Origin: Bifidobacterium olomucense
GTDB taxonomy: Bacteria > Actinomycetota > Actinomycetes > Actinomycetales > Bifidobacteriaceae
NCBI RefSeq assembly: GCF_012932375.1
Contig: NZ_JAAIIG010000011.1
Span: 1 to 64,000 of the forward strand
Length of the DNA: 64,000 nucleotides
Direction: 5' to 3'
Shown: one piece after another, positions 17,339 to 27,748 of the stretch
Numbering within the stretch: the first letter of the stretch is position 1
Layout of the letters: every line of letters begins with the position of its first letter
The notes under the pieces: generated by a model
Databases searched by the model: none
Told to the model about the DNA's origin: nothing
The model's input: the letters and a program-made list of their open reading frames with translations, nothing else
Made by a program: the position numbers and the translations under genes

Positions 17339-17455
17339 TTCCACTTCTTCTTAACAGGCGGCCTTCGCGGCTGCTTATAGTGCAGCCACTCACCTCGCCT
17401 GCGGGAAGCCCGCTGGGCTTCTCGCTATACGGCTCAGCCGGTTAAGAAGAAGTGA
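17318..17455 (+). repeat. Gene-end-duplicating element 2 (after valS)
   Basis: The valS 3' end (17318-17337) pairs perfectly over 20 bp with 17342-17361, leaving only a 4-base loop. A core follows that includes GAAGCCCGCTGGGCTTC. At 17436-17455 the sequence CAGCCGGTTAAGAAGAAGTGA again encodes QPVKKK-stop, against PPVKKK-stop in valS, with a synonymous change in the shared Pro codon (CCT to CCG). The shared terminator comes after it. Confidence 0.8.
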
Positions 17456-17500
17456 CGTCTGCCGCGTCACCACTGTTCCGGCAAGCTATATAGTTATAAC

Positions 17501-17549
17501 AAGGAGGGGCTTGTCCGACTGGTTGAATCAGTCGGACAAGCCCCTCCTT
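17501..17549. terminator. Bidirectional terminator between valS and chorismate mutase
   Basis: Perfect 20-bp arms at 17501-17520 and 17530-17549 with a 9-base loop. The stem begins AAGGAGGGGC and the 3' side ends CTCCTTTATT, so it can serve both converging genes. Confidence 0.85.
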
Positions 17550-17551
17550 TA

Positions 17552-17941
17552 TTATGCGAATACGTCGAGCACGCCCGGATCCCCTCCGGCGTCGGCGATA
17601 CGCTGATGACGCTTCTTCGCTTCGGTCACCACGAATTCGCGGTATTTTTCCGCGATTTCCGGGTCTAGGCCCGCTTCGATGGCGATGCGGTGAAGACGTT
17701 CGATCTGATAATCTTCGCGCTTCATGTCTTCAGGAGCAAATCCGGCATTGGCTTTCAGCACACCCACCTGCGAAGTGGTTTTGAACCGTTCGGCAAGCAA
17801 TGAGATCACAGCGGAGTCAATGTTGTCGATGGATTGACGAAGCGCTTTGATACGCGCCACCGCCTGTGCGGTTTCCGGATGGGCCGCCGCCTGGGCGGAA
17901 TCAATGGTGGTCCTCTGCCAGTCACTGCTCGTTTCGCTCAT
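17552..17941 (-). CDS. Chorismate mutase (AroQ type)
   Basis: A 129-residue helical protein predicted to convert chorismate to prephenate for Phe/Tyr synthesis. Typical AroQ segments are RIKALRQSIDNIDSAVISLLAERFKTTSQVGVLKANAGFAPEDMKREDYQIERLHRIAIEAGLDPEIAEKYREFVVTEAKKRHQ, with the usual Arg, Lys and Glu positions. It is a stand-alone, monofunctional form. It lies between convergent valS and co-directional rho, and ends at a strong shared terminator. Confidence 0.9.
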   Translation of the reverse strand: MSETSSDWQRTTIDSAQAAAHPETAQAVARIKALRQSIDNIDSAVISLLAERFKTTSQVGVLKANAGFAPEDMKREDYQIERLHRIAIEAGLDPEIAEKYREFVVTEAKKRHQRIADAGGDPGVLDVFA

Positions 17942-18033
17942 AGATTCGAGAATACTCCCCCACCACGGTTTTTTGCGAGCCTTCGTGTTCCTTGCGACTT
18001 CGCATGATGCTCTTTATGGTCCAATAAGCCAGC

Positions 18034-18240
18034 TATCTCGTTTGCAAGGGGCTGATTTCCGCTTTTCAGAACATCTATCTGCTCTACAAGGGGCGGTCCA
18101 TCAGGTAGACAGGCCCTACAAAGCGGTATAACGGCGTTGGTGTATAGGGCTCAATATGGGTGTTATCGTTCCGTCGCAGCCCCTTGTAGGGCAGATAGGC
18201 GTTGCGGGAAGCGGAAATCAGCCCCTTGTAGGGCAGATAT
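18034..18240. repeat. Large inverted element with CCCCTTGTA/TACAAGGGG units (copy 1)
   Basis: Two leftward units (18034-18062 TATCTCGTTTGCAAGGGGCTG, and 18076-18096 TATCTG..TACAAGGGGCGG) face two rightward units (about 18177-18197 and 18211-18240, each with CCCCTTGTAGGGCAGATA). The outermost unit on each side continues into GATTTCCGC or its complement GCGGAAATC. The same design occurs at 45530-45747. It lies upstream of chorismate mutase and downstream of rho, and I see no gene in it. Confidence 0.75.
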
Positions 18241-18352
18241 CCGGCATTTCAGCTGCCACGGAGCAACCATCGCACAGTTGGACGGTGAACAGCATCCTCT
18301 CCGGGTCCACAGTGCAGCGCCCAGCAACCACCCAATACGATACCCAATACGA

Positions 18353-18392
18353 TAAAAAGGGCTGCATTCCACATGACATGGAATACAGCCCT
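18353..18392 (-). terminator. Terminator of rho
   Basis: On the minus strand AGGGCTGTATTCCA, loop TGTCATG, TGGAATGCAGCCCT, then TTTTTAT. One mismatch in a 14-bp stem, 18 bp after the rho stop codon. A 12-bp tandem pair (ACCCAATACGAT) lies just beyond it. Confidence 0.9.
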
Positions 18393-18409
18393 AAGCGCAC
18401 GTTACAGCG

Positions 18410-20539
18410 TCAGTTGCCGTTGGTGGCATTGCCGGTATTGGCCTGCTGCACAATGGCCGCGAGGAAATCGCGGTTGGTGGCGGTTTTCTTGAGACGCGGC
18501 ACCAGCGTCTGATAGGCCTGTTCGGGCTCCATGCCGCCGAGCAGACGACGCAGACGGTAAATAATCGGCAATTCCTGAGGATTGGTGATGAGCTCTTCGC
18601 GTCGAGTACCGGACGCATTGATGTCGATGGCCGGGAAGAGACGCTTGTCCGCCAACTCGCGGGACAGACGCAGTTCCATGTTGCCGGTGCCCTTGAACTC
18701 CTCGAAAATCACCTCGTCCATCTTGGAGCCGGTTTCCACCAGTGCGGAGGAGATAATCGTCAGCGAGCCGCCGTTTTCGATGTTGCGCGCGGCACCGAAG
18801 AACTTCTTCGGCGGGTACAATGCCTGAGCATCCACACCACCGGAGAGGATACGCCCGGAGGCCGGAGCCGCAATGTTGTAGGCGCGGGCCAGTCGGGTCA
18901 TGGAGTCAAGCAGCACCACTACATCCTGTCCCAGCTCCACCAAACGCTTGGCACGTTCGATGGCCAGCTCGGCAACAGTGGTGTGGTCGGAGGCCGGACG
19001 ATCGAAGGTGGAGGAGATGACCTCACCCTGCACCGTGCGCTCCATGTCGGTGACCTCTTCAGGACGCTCGTCCACGAGCACCACCATCAGATGCACTTCC
19101 GGATTGTTGGTGGCGATGGCATTGGCGATGTTCTGCAGCGTAATCGTCTTGCCTGCCTTCGGCGGGGAAACGATCAGACCACGCTGCCCCTTGCCGATCG
19201 GGGCCACAATATCCATGATGCGGCCGGTAAGCTTGTTCGGCACGGTCTCCTGCTTCAGGCGCTCCTGCGGGTAGAGCGGGGTGAGCTTGGAGAACTGCGG
19301 GCGGTTCAACGATTCTTCGACGCTCTGGCCGTTGATGGAATCGATGGACTGCAACGGCACGAACTTCTGGCGCTGGTTGCGGCGATCGCCTTCACGCGGG
19401 GCGCGAATGGAGCCATGTACCGCATCGCCCTTACGCAAGCCGTACTTCTTGACCTGTCCCATGGAAACATACACATCGTTCGGTCCGGGCAAATAACCGG
19501 AGGTGCGCACGAAAGCGTAGGAATCAAGCACGTCGATAATGCCCGCCACGGGGACCAGATCCTCGGCCGGCTCTTCACGACGGGCGTCACGATCCGCGCG
19601 TTCGGCACGTGCTTCATGATCATCACGACGACGATCGTCCTCGCCGTTGGCGTCGCGGCCACGCACGCGACGACCGCGACGATCCGCGCGATCGGAACGG
19701 TCATTGTGAGCATCGCGATCGGCACGGTCGCCACGGTTGCGGTTACGACGCACAAATTCACGTTCTTCGCCGTTGTCTTCACCGTCGGCCGGCTCCACAT
19801 GCTTCTGCGTAGGCAAGGTGGCCAGAATATCATCAAGATCGCGCACATTGTCGTCACGATCCTCATCACGACGACGCTCCTGATCACCCTCATCATTGCG
19901 AACACGACGGATAATCGGCTCGGCAGGCTCCTCACGGCGCGTGCGACGAGAGGCACGATCGCCGTCATCGCCTTCTCCCAAGTCAAGCGAAGCAAGCAGA
20001 TCATCGGCAATATCGTCCTGCTTACGGGACTTGCGGCGCGGGGCCTCACCATCGGCGTTCTTGCGTCGTGCGGAACGACGGGAATCTGCAGCGTCCGACT
20101 TGCGACGAGTCCGACGACGAAGAGCTTCCGATTCGGTGCCATCTGCGGATTCAGAGACGGCTTCCACCGCAGCGGCAACGATGTCAGCCGCATCCTGAGC
20201 GCGGGTATCGGCATTGTCGGAGACGGCAACGGAAGCATCTGCAACAGACTCGGCAGAAACAATCGGAGCATCCGCAATGTCTGCAGGCGCGGCGATAGGC
20301 TCGGACTCGGTCGGCTGGGTGGCGATCTGGGCAGCGGTTTCGGCATCCTTGCTGGCTTTGGCACCCTTAGGCGCACGTACGGTTACACCAGCCGGCGCCT
20401 GACCGCCACTGCGCGCGGCCTGAAGAGTGGCGATGAGTTCGGGCTTGCGCATGGTCGACGTGCCGCGCAATCCCATCTGCTTGGCGAGCTCTTTGAGCTC
20501 AGGCAGTTTCATACTCTCAAGATCTTGGCTATTTGCCAC
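18410..20539 (-). CDS. rho: Transcription termination factor Rho with long charged N-terminal insert
   Basis: A 709-residue RNA-dependent helicase. The N-terminal Rho helix domain ([35 protein letters not shown]) is followed by a low-complexity insert of about 260 residues rich in Arg, Asp, Glu and Ala (for example [31 protein letters not shown]), as in other high-GC Gram-positive Rho proteins. The RNA-binding domain starts near [29 protein letters not shown]. The ATPase domain has [13 protein letters not shown] (Walker A) and [15 protein letters not shown] (Walker B). It lies upstream of a strong terminator. Confidence 0.96.
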   Translation of the reverse strand: MANSQDLESMKLPELKELAKQMGLRGTSTMRKPELIATLQAARSGGQAPAGVTVRAPKGAKASKDAETAAQIATQPTESEPIAAPADIADAPIVSAESVADASVAVSDNADTRAQDAADIVAAAVEAVSESADGTESEALRRRTRRKSDAADSRRSARRKNADGEAPRRKSRKQDDIADDLLASLDLGEGDDGDRASRRTRREEPAEPIIRRVRNDEGDQERRRDEDRDDNVRDLDDILATLPTQKHVEPADGEDNGEEREFVRRNRNRGDRADRDAHNDRSDRADRRGRRVRGRDANGEDDRRRDDHEARAERADRDARREEPAEDLVPVAGIIDVLDSYAFVRTSGYLPGPNDVYVSMGQVKKYGLRKGDAVHGSIRAPREGDRRNQRQKFVPLQSIDSINGQSVEESLNRPQFSKLTPLYPQERLKQETVPNKLTGRIMDIVAPIGKGQRGLIVSPPKAGKTITLQNIANAIATNNPEVHLMVVLVDERPEEVTDMERTVQGEVISSTFDRPASDHTTVAELAIERAKRLVELGQDVVVLLDSMTRLARAYNIAAPASGRILSGGVDAQALYPPKKFFGAARNIENGGSLTIISSALVETGSKMDEVIFEEFKGTGNMELRLSRELADKRLFPAIDINASGTRREELITNPQELPIIYRLRRLLGGMEPEQAYQTLVPRLKKTATNRDFLAAIVQQANTGNATNGN

Positions 20540-20820
20540 TGGTATGCCCTTTCCGTACCGCGCAAGCCCACGGCCGCCACGGCGTTAAGAGTGATATTTG
20601 CGGGTTCACCCGCCAACGAATGTCCGTCTGCGTCTCTGGTGCCTGAACGAACGTTGAACACTTTACAACGTCAGCCAGACCAACGCAAAACGACTGTGGA
20701 ACGGCCCCATCAAACGCATATCGACAGTCATATATCGCACAATCCAATCAGATTCGGCGCACAGCCTCAGCAGATACGGACGTGCCAGACGTGCCGGAAG
20801 ACGCGAAGAAGCACATAACA

Positions 20821-20864
20821 GACAAAGCCCTCTCAGGCGGGATTCCGCTTGAGAGGGCTTTGTC
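20821..20864. terminator. Stem-loop between the UGM-like gene and rho
   Basis: Perfect arms GACAAAGCCCTCTCA / TGAGAGGGCTTTGTC around a 14-base loop that itself forms GCGG/CCGC. It is 80 bp past the stop of the minus-strand flavoprotein gene and is its likely terminator. The remaining 400-bp gap up to rho shows no gene. Confidence 0.75.
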
Positions 20865-20943
20865 ACGTTGCAGCAGCCGTCTGAACCCGAAGGCACACAA
20901 AGGTACGCCGAGAGGTGGAGAAAGGCTGATGACGCTCCATTAT

Positions 20944-22563
20944 TTACTTTTGCTCATGGTAGGACTTTTCAGTGTTGACAGACCACACGTTCTTCTTGGA
21001 GGTCTTGCCGGTCTTGATGTTGTCCACGGCTTCCATGGCGGTGGCCATGGAGTGATCCATGTTGTTGTAACGGTGCTGACCGTTACGGCCCACGCAGTAC
21101 AGGTTGCCGAAACCATCGAGGTATTCGATGAGCTCGTCCATGTGCTCGTAAGTGTCGAAGTAGGCGGGGTAGGCCTTCTTGACGCGCTCACGATGAGAAT
21201 CGAGCACATCGTCCGGGCCGCTGATCACACGCATGCGGGTGAGCTCGGAAATGGCGAACTTGGTGGCGTCCTCGTCGCTCATGTTCCAGAAGGAGTCACC
21301 TTCCTCGCAGAAGTACTCCAGGCCGACCCACACGGTGTCGTCCACATCCTTGACCAGATACGGGCTCCAGTTATTGAAGATCTGCAGACGGCCGACCTTG
21401 TAGCCCGGATCCTGCACGTAGATCCAGCAATCCGGCACGATCGGCGGGTTGCCGAGAGTGGGGATGTCGGTGGTGTTCTTGAGCTTCAGATGCTTGACCA
21501 GAAGGCCCACGGTCACGAAGTCGCGGTACGGCAGACCGTTGGCCACGGCGGTCATATCGGTCGGGGCCGGCTTGGAGTCGGTGGCCTCAGGATCGGCACC
21601 GGCGGCGTCGATCGCATTGACCAGATCCTTCACCGGCATCGAAGAAATGAACTGATCGCCGGCGAGCTCGGTACGGTTGCCCTCGGAATCCTCGTACACC
21701 ACGGAAGAGACGGCACCGTTGGTCTGACGAAGCTCCACCACCTTGGCGTCGGTCAACACCTTAACGCCCGCGGCCTCGCAGTTGGACTCCACGGTCTCCC
21801 ACAGCTGGCCGGGGCCATACTTCGGGTACCAGAATTCCTCGATGAGGGAGGTCTCCACCTCGGCGTTGGAGCGCTTCTTCGGCAGCAGCTTCTGGAAGGC
21901 GTTCTTCAACACCCCCATGATGGACAGGCCCTTGACGCGCTGAGCGCCCCAATCAGCGGAGATCTGGGAGGGGTGACGGCCCCACAGCTTCTCGGTGTAG
22001 CCCTCGAAGAACATCGAATAGAGCTTGCGGCCGAAACGATTGATGTAGAAGTTCTCCAGATTGTCTTCCGGCAGCTTGTGGAACATGGACTTCAGGTAGC
22101 TGAAGCCGGCCACCAGCGTGAGCTTGAAGCCCATGGCCTTGAACGTGTTGGGACTCAGCGAAATCGGATAATCGAAGAAACGACGGTTCCAGTAGATACG
22201 GGACACACGGTGGCGCTTGAGCATCACCTTGTCTTCCACTTCAGGATCCGGGCCGCCCGGTTCCATGTCGTGTTCGCGGCCAAGCTTCTTGTCATCGTAG
22301 GAAGGAGCGCCCTGCAGCGGCAGCACGGTCTTCCACCACTCCATGATGCGATCGTCCTTGGAGAAGAAACGGTGACCGCCGATATCCATGCGGTTGCCGT
22401 TATGTTTGACGGTGCGAGAAATGCCGCCGAATTCGCGGGTCTCCTCCAACACGGTCACGTCATACTTTTCGGAGCCACCGTCCTTGACGAGCTCCCATGC
22501 GGCGGTCAGACCGGCGGGACCACCGCCGATAATCACCACGGATTGCTTTTCGCTCACTTGCAT
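20944..22563 (-). CDS. FAD-dependent oxidoreductase related to UDP-galactopyranose mutase
   Basis: A 539-residue flavoprotein with an N-terminal dinucleotide-binding fold (SVVIIGGGPAGLTAAWELVKDGG) and EETREFGGISRTVKHNGNRMDIGGHRFFSK. Internal parts such as DYPISLSPNTFKAMG, GYTEKLWGRHPSQISADWGAQRVKGLS and the C-terminal GRNGQHRYNNMDHSMATAMEAVDNIKTG are typical of Glf-like NAD(P)/FAD proteins used in surface sugar synthesis. I read it as a distant UGM-family enzyme; the exact reaction is not shown, and related proteins are often annotated only as amine-oxidase-type. The start has AAGGAGATGC upstream. Confidence 0.8.
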   Translation of the reverse strand: MQVSEKQSVVIIGGGPAGLTAAWELVKDGGSEKYDVTVLEETREFGGISRTVKHNGNRMDIGGHRFFSKDDRIMEWWKTVLPLQGAPSYDDKKLGREHDMEPGGPDPEVEDKVMLKRHRVSRIYWNRRFFDYPISLSPNTFKAMGFKLTLVAGFSYLKSMFHKLPEDNLENFYINRFGRKLYSMFFEGYTEKLWGRHPSQISADWGAQRVKGLSIMGVLKNAFQKLLPKKRSNAEVETSLIEEFWYPKYGPGQLWETVESNCEAAGVKVLTDAKVVELRQTNGAVSSVVYEDSEGNRTELAGDQFISSMPVKDLVNAIDAAGADPEATDSKPAPTDMTAVANGLPYRDFVTVGLLVKHLKLKNTTDIPTLGNPPIVPDCWIYVQDPGYKVGRLQIFNNWSPYLVKDVDDTVWVGLEYFCEEGDSFWNMSDEDATKFAISELTRMRVISGPDDVLDSHRERVKKAYPAYFDTYEHMDELIEYLDGFGNLYCVGRNGQHRYNNMDHSMATAMEAVDNIKTGKTSKKNVWSVNTEKSYHEQK

Positions 22564-22684
22564 CTCCTTATAACCAAATCAGCGATAGCTTACCTTAAGC
22601 CTTGGAAACGCACGCTCTGATTGTGCATTTCATCACGATTTCTCTTCGGCAATCGCCTGTGCTCCAGAGTGCCTAATGGATTGC

Positions 22685-22999
22685 CTAATGGATATCGTCC
22701 GGGATGTCGATATCGGTTTTCTGGACTTCCTCTACATTCACGTCCTTGAACGTTACGATACGCACGGATTTGACGAAACGGCTGGAACGGTACACATCCC
22801 ACACCCATGCGTCAGTCAGCTGCACATCGAAATACACATCCTGTCCGGCGGAACGTACATTGAAATCCACTTTGTTCGCCAGATAGAAGCGACGTTCAGT
22901 CTCCACCACATAGGTGAACAGCTTGATAACGTCGCGGTATTCCCGGTACAGAGCAAGTTCGGCGTCGGTTTCGTAATTGTCAAGATCCTCGGCGCTCAT
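22685..22999 (-). CDS. DUF2469 family protein
   Basis: A 104-residue protein starting MSAEDLDNYETDAELALYREYRDVIKLFTYVVETERRFYLANKVDFNVR, which is the conserved DUF2469 sequence found across Actinobacteria. The function is unknown. It starts 6 bp after the stop of the GNAT gene and is probably in one operon with it. Confidence 0.9.
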   Translation of the reverse strand: MSAEDLDNYETDAELALYREYRDVIKLFTYVVETERRFYLANKVDFNVRSAGQDVYFDVQLTDAWVWDVYRSSRFVKSVRIVTFKDVNVEEVQKTDIDIPDDIH

Positions 23000-23005
23000 G
23001 CCTGA

Positions 23006-24079
23006 TTATTCACCTTCCGTTTCACGCTTACGGCCGCGGCCCAGCGTACGCCACCATGCTTCCTTCGAAGGCTTGCGCTCGCCCTGCCCGTACGGCCAGT
23101 TGCTTTCCTCTTCCAAGCTGCGGCGGGTGGTGCCGTGCTTGCCATCCTGCTTGTCGTCGCCAGCCCGCTTTTCCTTGGCCGCATCCTCATGGTTTTCGGA
23201 CTCGCCCGCCGTACCCGGTTGAGTATATTCCACCTGATCGGCGCCGGATCCATCCGATGCGCCCGTCCGTTCCTGATTCACCTGAATGGCGATGGAGTGC
23301 TCACGCGCGGACAACGCCTCTTTGACACCGGGATTGTCCTCGATCAAATGCATGCCGAACGCGTCAAGAGATCGAATCGGATCGTATTCGTCCACCAAGG
23401 TGTCCATGACGATCAAATCCTGATACTTGTCGTTCTCCGCATCCCACAGCGCATCACGCGAGGTGCCGGACGGCACGAAACCGAGCGACTGGTACACGGA
23501 AATGGAGCGGCTGTTCTTCTCCGGCACACCAACCCAAATACGGTGCATGCCAAGGCCGGCCGGCTCAGGAGCGAAACCATAGGTCATAACGCGCGGCATG
23601 GCGTCACGCGAATAGCCACGACCGCGATAATCCCGACCCAGCACGATCTGGATACGGGCGGAGCGGGACCAACCATCGATATCGATCAGGAAGATCATGC
23701 CGATGACGTTGTCGGTTTTCGCGGCATCCACTTTGCCGTCATCGTCGTGATCGGCGTCGGTGAGCACCGCCCATGCGATCGTGCGGCGAGATTCCGGGTC
23801 TCCCACACCGGATTCCGCCGGCGCCTGACCGGCTTCCCATGCCTGGGAGCGACGAACCCACGTATGCACCACCGCACGTTCGGTGGCCGGGTCCTTGCCG
23901 GTGATTTTGGAGGCACCGTAGAAGGCGTCAAGTTCATCCAAACGAGGCAGATCGTCAACGGTTGCCGGGCGCAGATGCACCATTTCACCGGCAATCGGCG
24001 GAATAACGATGCTACGCGGCAGATCGCGCGCCGCTTGCGCTTTCATTGCCATACTCAGCGTCTCGTTGGTGTCAGTCAT
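23006..24079 (-). CDS. GNAT-family N-acetyltransferase
   Basis: A 357-residue protein. I start it at MTDTNETLSMAMKAQ, since AGGGGAC lies upstream; an ATG nine codons earlier is possible. The acetyltransferase domain spans about residues 35-230: VHLRPATVDDLPRLDELDAFYG, IGMIFLIDIDGWSRSARIQIVLGRDYRGRGYSRDAMPRVMTYGF (acetyl-CoA loop RDYRGRGYS) and HRIWVGVPEKNSRSISVYQSLGFVPSG. The last 110 residues are a charged, probably disordered tail. The substrate is unknown. It is followed closely by the DUF2469 gene. Confidence 0.85.
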   Translation of the reverse strand: MTDTNETLSMAMKAQAARDLPRSIVIPPIAGEMVHLRPATVDDLPRLDELDAFYGASKITGKDPATERAVVHTWVRRSQAWEAGQAPAESGVGDPESRRTIAWAVLTDADHDDDGKVDAAKTDNVIGMIFLIDIDGWSRSARIQIVLGRDYRGRGYSRDAMPRVMTYGFAPEPAGLGMHRIWVGVPEKNSRSISVYQSLGFVPSGTSRDALWDAENDKYQDLIVMDTLVDEYDPIRSLDAFGMHLIEDNPGVKEALSAREHSIAIQVNQERTGASDGSGADQVEYTQPGTAGESENHEDAAKEKRAGDDKQDGKHGTTRRSLEEESNWPYGQGERKPSKEAWWRTLGRGRKRETEGE

Positions 24080-24177
24080 TGCTAGTTGTCCCCTGTTTCG
24101 GCTCACGATTCAGTGCCGAACATATATTACTCGACTGGGTGAACGCTGAAAAGCGACTGTGAACGCTGCATACAGCA

Positions 24178-24232
24178 CAACAGGCCGTAACCGCGCGGAC
24201 CATTGGTAATGTCGCGCGGTTACGGCCTGTTG
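24178..24232 (-). terminator. Terminator of gatCAB
   Basis: Perfect 20-bp arms at 24178-24197 and 24213-24232 (beginning CAACAGGCCGTAACCG) with a 15-base loop, 23 bp after the gatB stop. No long T tract on either side. Confidence 0.75.
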
Positions 24233-24254
24233 CCTGTACTGGTGTATTGCCCGA

Positions 24255-25754
24255 TCAGTTCTTGATCTTGCCCATGACGACCTTGGTCACGGCCTTGGCG
24301 TCGGCCTGACCGCGAGTGGCCTTCATCACAGCGCCGATGATCACGCCCATCGGCTTCATGTTGCCGCTCTTGAGCTTCTCGACCACGTCGGGGTTGGCTT
24401 CGAACGCCGCGTCCACGGCAGCCTCGATAGCACCGTTGTCCTCGACGATCTTGTAGCCGTGCTTGGCGACTACCTCGTCCGGAGTGCCTTCGCCCTTCAG
24501 CACACCGGCGACGGTCTGCTTGGCGAGCTTGTCGTTGAGCTTGCCGTCGGCGATGAGCTTCTCCACCTCGGCCACATCCGCCGGGGTGACCGGCAGCTCT
24601 TCAAGCGAGACGCCCTTGGCGTTGGCTTCGCGGCTGAGCTCGCCCAGCCACCACTTGCGGGCACCGGCGGCGGAAGCACCAGCCTTGACGGTTTCCTCGA
24701 TGAGATCGAGGGCGTCGGCGTTGAGGATGTCACGCATCTGCAGGTCGGTCAGGCCCCACTCGCTCTTGAGGCGGTTGCGACGCTCGCGCGGCATCTCCGG
24801 CATCTGGGCCTGGATCTCGGCGATGTGCTCCTTGGTGATGTGCAGCATCACCAGATCAGGATCCGGGAAGTAACGGTAATCGTCCGCATCGGACTTCACG
24901 CGACCGCCGGCGGTGGTCTGCGTGGCCTCATCCCAGTGGCGGGTCTCCTGCAGGATGTCCTTGCCTTCGTCGAGGCGAGCGGCCTGACGGCGAATCTCGT
25001 ACTGGATGGTCTTCTCGATGCCGCGGAAGGAATTCACGTTCTTGGTTTCGGAACGAGTGCCATACGGGGCATCGGCGGACGGACGCAGGGAGACGTTCAC
25101 GTCGGCACGCATGTTGCCCTGCTCCATACGAGCGTGGGAGATGCCCAGCGCACGCACGATGTCGCGGATGGCGCGCATGTAGGCGCCTGCGATTTCCGGA
25201 GCACGGTCGCCCGCGCCTTCGATCGGCTTGGTCACGATCTCGATCAGCGGCACACCGGCGCGGTTGTAATCCACGAGGGAGTGATCGGCACCTTCGATAC
25301 GGCCATCGGCGCCACCGACGTGCGTGTTCTTACCGGCGTCGTCCTCGATGTGGGCGCGCTCGATCGGCACACGGAACACAGTGCCGTCTTCCAGCTCAAC
25401 GTCCAGATAGCCGTTGCCGTTGGTGGGCTTGTCGTACTGGGAGATCTGGTAGTCGCGCGGCATATCCGGGTAGAAGTAGTTCTTGCGGGCGAACTGGCTC
25501 CATTCGGCGATCTCGCAGTGCAGGGCGAGGCCCAGCTTGATGGCGTAGTCGACGGCGGTCTTGTTGACCACCGGCAAGCTGCCCGGCAGACCCAGGGAGA
25601 CCGGGGTCAGCTGGGTGTTCGGCTCGCCGCCGAACTCGATATGAGCAGGGCAGAACAGCTTGGTGTTCGTGCTCAACTCAACGTGGGTTTCCAAGCCGAA
25701 GACCACATCGTACTTCTTGGTGGCATCGGCGTACTTCATCAGTTTTTCAGCCAT
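24255..25754 (-). CDS. gatB: Asp/Glu-tRNA(Asn/Gln) amidotransferase subunit B
   Basis: A 499-residue subunit that phosphorylates and transamidates misacylated Glu-tRNA-Gln or Asp-tRNA-Asn. The start [35 protein letters not shown] is preceded by AAGGAAAG. GatB signatures: [57 protein letters not shown] and [17 protein letters not shown]. The C-terminal YqeY-like tail is complete. It lies third in the gatCAB operon, 28 bp after gatA. Confidence 0.96.
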   Translation of the reverse strand: MAEKLMKYADATKKYDVVFGLETHVELSTNTKLFCPAHIEFGGEPNTQLTPVSLGLPGSLPVVNKTAVDYAIKLGLALHCEIAEWSQFARKNYFYPDMPRDYQISQYDKPTNGNGYLDVELEDGTVFRVPIERAHIEDDAGKNTHVGGADGRIEGADHSLVDYNRAGVPLIEIVTKPIEGAGDRAPEIAGAYMRAIRDIVRALGISHARMEQGNMRADVNVSLRPSADAPYGTRSETKNVNSFRGIEKTIQYEIRRQAARLDEGKDILQETRHWDEATQTTAGGRVKSDADDYRYFPDPDLVMLHITKEHIAEIQAQMPEMPRERRNRLKSEWGLTDLQMRDILNADALDLIEETVKAGASAAGARKWWLGELSREANAKGVSLEELPVTPADVAEVEKLIADGKLNDKLAKQTVAGVLKGEGTPDEVVAKHGYKIVEDNGAIEAAVDAAFEANPDVVEKLKSGNMKPMGVIIGAVMKATRGQADAKAVTKVVMGKIKN

Positions 25755-25782
25755 GATGTTGCTTTTCTTTCCTTCCGATGCT

Positions 25783-27324
25783 TTACTCAGCAAGTCCGTC
25801 GAGCCACGGGGTCTTCAGATTGTTCCAGATCGGGCCGCCCCAGCTCTCCTCAAGGGCAGCCTCAAGGGCAGCTGCCGGCTTGTACATGACTTCGTCACGC
25901 TGCTGTGGGGCGATGAACTGGAAGCCGACCGGCAGACCGTCGTCGGACAGGCCAGCCGGAATGGACATGGCCGGCACACCGGCGAGGTTGGCTGGAATGG
26001 TGGCGATGTCGTTCATGTACATGGCCAGCGGGTCGTCCATCTTCTCGCCGAACTTGAAGGCGGTGGACGGGGAGGTCGGGGAAACCAGCACGTCGGCCTG
26101 TTCGAAAGCCTTCTTGAAGTCCTGGATGATCAGGGTGCGAACCTTCTGAGCCGAGCCGTACCAAGCATCGTAGTAGCCGGCGGACAGCGCGTAGGTGCCG
26201 AGGATGATACGACGCTTGACCTCGTCGCCGAAGCCGGCCTCACGGGTGTAGGCCATCATGTTGGCGGCGGTCTGCGGCACGCCGGCCGGCGGCATCACGC
26301 GCAGGCCGTAGCGCATGCCATCGTAGCGAGCCAGGTTGGAGCTCACCTCGGACGGCATGATGATGTAGTAGGCACCCAGGGAGTAGCCGATGTGCGGCAC
26401 GGAGACCTCGACGACCTCGGCGCCCATGTCCTTGAGCTTGTCGACAGCCTCGTTGAAGCGGGCTTCGACGCCGGGCTGGAAGCCGTCGCCACCGAGCTCC
26501 TTGATGAGGCCGACCTTCAGACCCTTGAGATCGCGCTTGGCGCCTTCGCGGGCTGCGGCGACCATCGGGCGCGGGCCTTCCGGAATCGAAGTGGAGTCGC
26601 GGCGATCATGGCCGCCGATGACTTCCTGCAGCAGGGCGGAGTCGAGCACGGTGCGGGAGACCGGGCCGATCTGGTCGAGCGAGGAGGCCATGGCGATGGC
26701 GCCAAAACGGGAGACGCCACCGTAGGTGGGCTTGACGCCCACGGTGCCGGTCAGGGCACCCGGCTGACGGATGGAACCGCCGGTATCGGTGCCGAGGGCG
26801 AGCGGAGCCTCGAATGCGGCCACTGCGGAGGCGGAGCCACCGCCGGAGCCACCGGGCACACGCTCGGTATCCCACGGGTTGTGGGTGGTCTGGTAGGCGG
26901 AGTGCTCGGTGGAGGAGCCCTGTGCGAACTCGTCCAGGTTGGTCTTGCCGAGCAGCGGCATGCCAGCGGCCTTGAGCTTTTCGATGACGGTGGCGTCGTA
27001 CGGCGGCACCCAGCCTTCGAGGATCTTCGAGGCTGCGGTGGTCTCGATGCCCTTAGTGACGATCATGTCCTTGATGGCGATCGGCACGCCGGCCAGCTCG
27101 GGCAGGGCGGCCTTGTCTTCGGCGGACTTCTTGTCGAAGGCGTCGGCCTGTTCCAGAGCCACATCGCCGGAGACCTTGAGGAAGGCCTTGATGGACGGCT
27201 CGGCGGCCTCGATCACCTTGAGGTGCGCTTCGACCAGCTCGCGGGAGGTGACGTCGCCCTTCTTGATGGCGGCGGCCTGCTCGGCGGCGGACAGCTTGAC
27301 GAGAGTTGCGGTTTCGTTGCTCAT
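25783..27324 (-). CDS. gatA: Asp/Glu-tRNA(Asn/Gln) amidotransferase subunit A
   Basis: A 513-residue amidase subunit that releases ammonia from glutamine for GatB. It contains the amidase signature [34 protein letters not shown] with the Ser-cisSer-Lys triad, the Lys being in [10 protein letters not shown] start it at [18 protein letters not shown] of the gatC tail supplies the ribosome binding site. It follows gatC by only 5 bp, and its end is 28 bp from the gatB start. Confidence 0.96.
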   Translation of the reverse strand: MSNETATLVKLSAAEQAAAIKKGDVTSRELVEAHLKVIEAAEPSIKAFLKVSGDVALEQADAFDKKSAEDKAALPELAGVPIAIKDMIVTKGIETTAASKILEGWVPPYDATVIEKLKAAGMPLLGKTNLDEFAQGSSTEHSAYQTTHNPWDTERVPGGSGGGSASAVAAFEAPLALGTDTGGSIRQPGALTGTVGVKPTYGGVSRFGAIAMASSLDQIGPVSRTVLDSALLQEVIGGHDRRDSTSIPEGPRPMVAAAREGAKRDLKGLKVGLIKELGGDGFQPGVEARFNEAVDKLKDMGAEVVEVSVPHIGYSLGAYYIIMPSEVSSNLARYDGMRYGLRVMPPAGVPQTAANMMAYTREAGFGDEVKRRIILGTYALSAGYYDAWYGSAQKVRTLIIQDFKKAFEQADVLVSPTSPSTAFKFGEKMDDPLAMYMNDIATIPANLAGVPAMSIPAGLSDDGLPVGFQFIAPQQRDEVMYKPAAALEAALEESWGGPIWNNLKTPWLDGLAE

Positions 27325-27329
27325 CGGGT

Positions 27330-27629
27330 TCACTCCTCGCTTCCCAGGATTCGCGGTGCCACGAACATACCGGCCTCGGTCTTCGGACCACCGGCGAGCG
27401 CCTCCTCCTGCGTGAGCGGGGTTTCGGCGACGTCCGGACGCATGTAGGCCTCAAGCGGAACCGGGTTTGCGGTGGGCTCGACGTCGTCGGAGGCGACTTC
27501 CTGAACCTTGTTGATGGAGTCTGCGATGACATTCAGTTCGCCCTGCAGACGGGTGATTTCCTCATCGGTGAGCGCGATTCGGGCAAGATCGCCCAAATGC
27601 ACGATTTCTTCGCGTGAAAATGTTGGCAT
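27330..27629 (-). CDS. gatC: Asp/Glu-tRNA(Asn/Gln) amidotransferase subunit C
   Basis: A 99-residue subunit that stabilises GatA/GatB. The start [45 protein letters not shown] follows TAAGGCGC. The ending [41 protein letters not shown] is typical of GatC. First gene of the gatCAB operon. Confidence 0.94.
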   Translation of the reverse strand: MPTFSREEIVHLGDLARIALTDEEITRLQGELNVIADSINKVQEVASDDVEPTANPVPLEAYMRPDVAETPLTQEEALAGGPKTEAGMFVAPRILGSEE

Positions 27630-27748
27630 GCGCCTTACTATACGAGCGGTTTGTGACACGCGGTTATCGGAATGGCTCGTTCCGACGCCCATTGGACACC
27701 TCGGCGCGGCAAAAGTCCGACTTGGCCTCATATGCGGCATCACGCATA

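Noticed and set aside
14300-17344. A 1014-codon open frame on the strand opposite valS.
   Set aside because: It is the antisense of a perfect valyl-tRNA synthetase gene; the frame stays open because of GC-rich codon structure and shows no recognisable domain.
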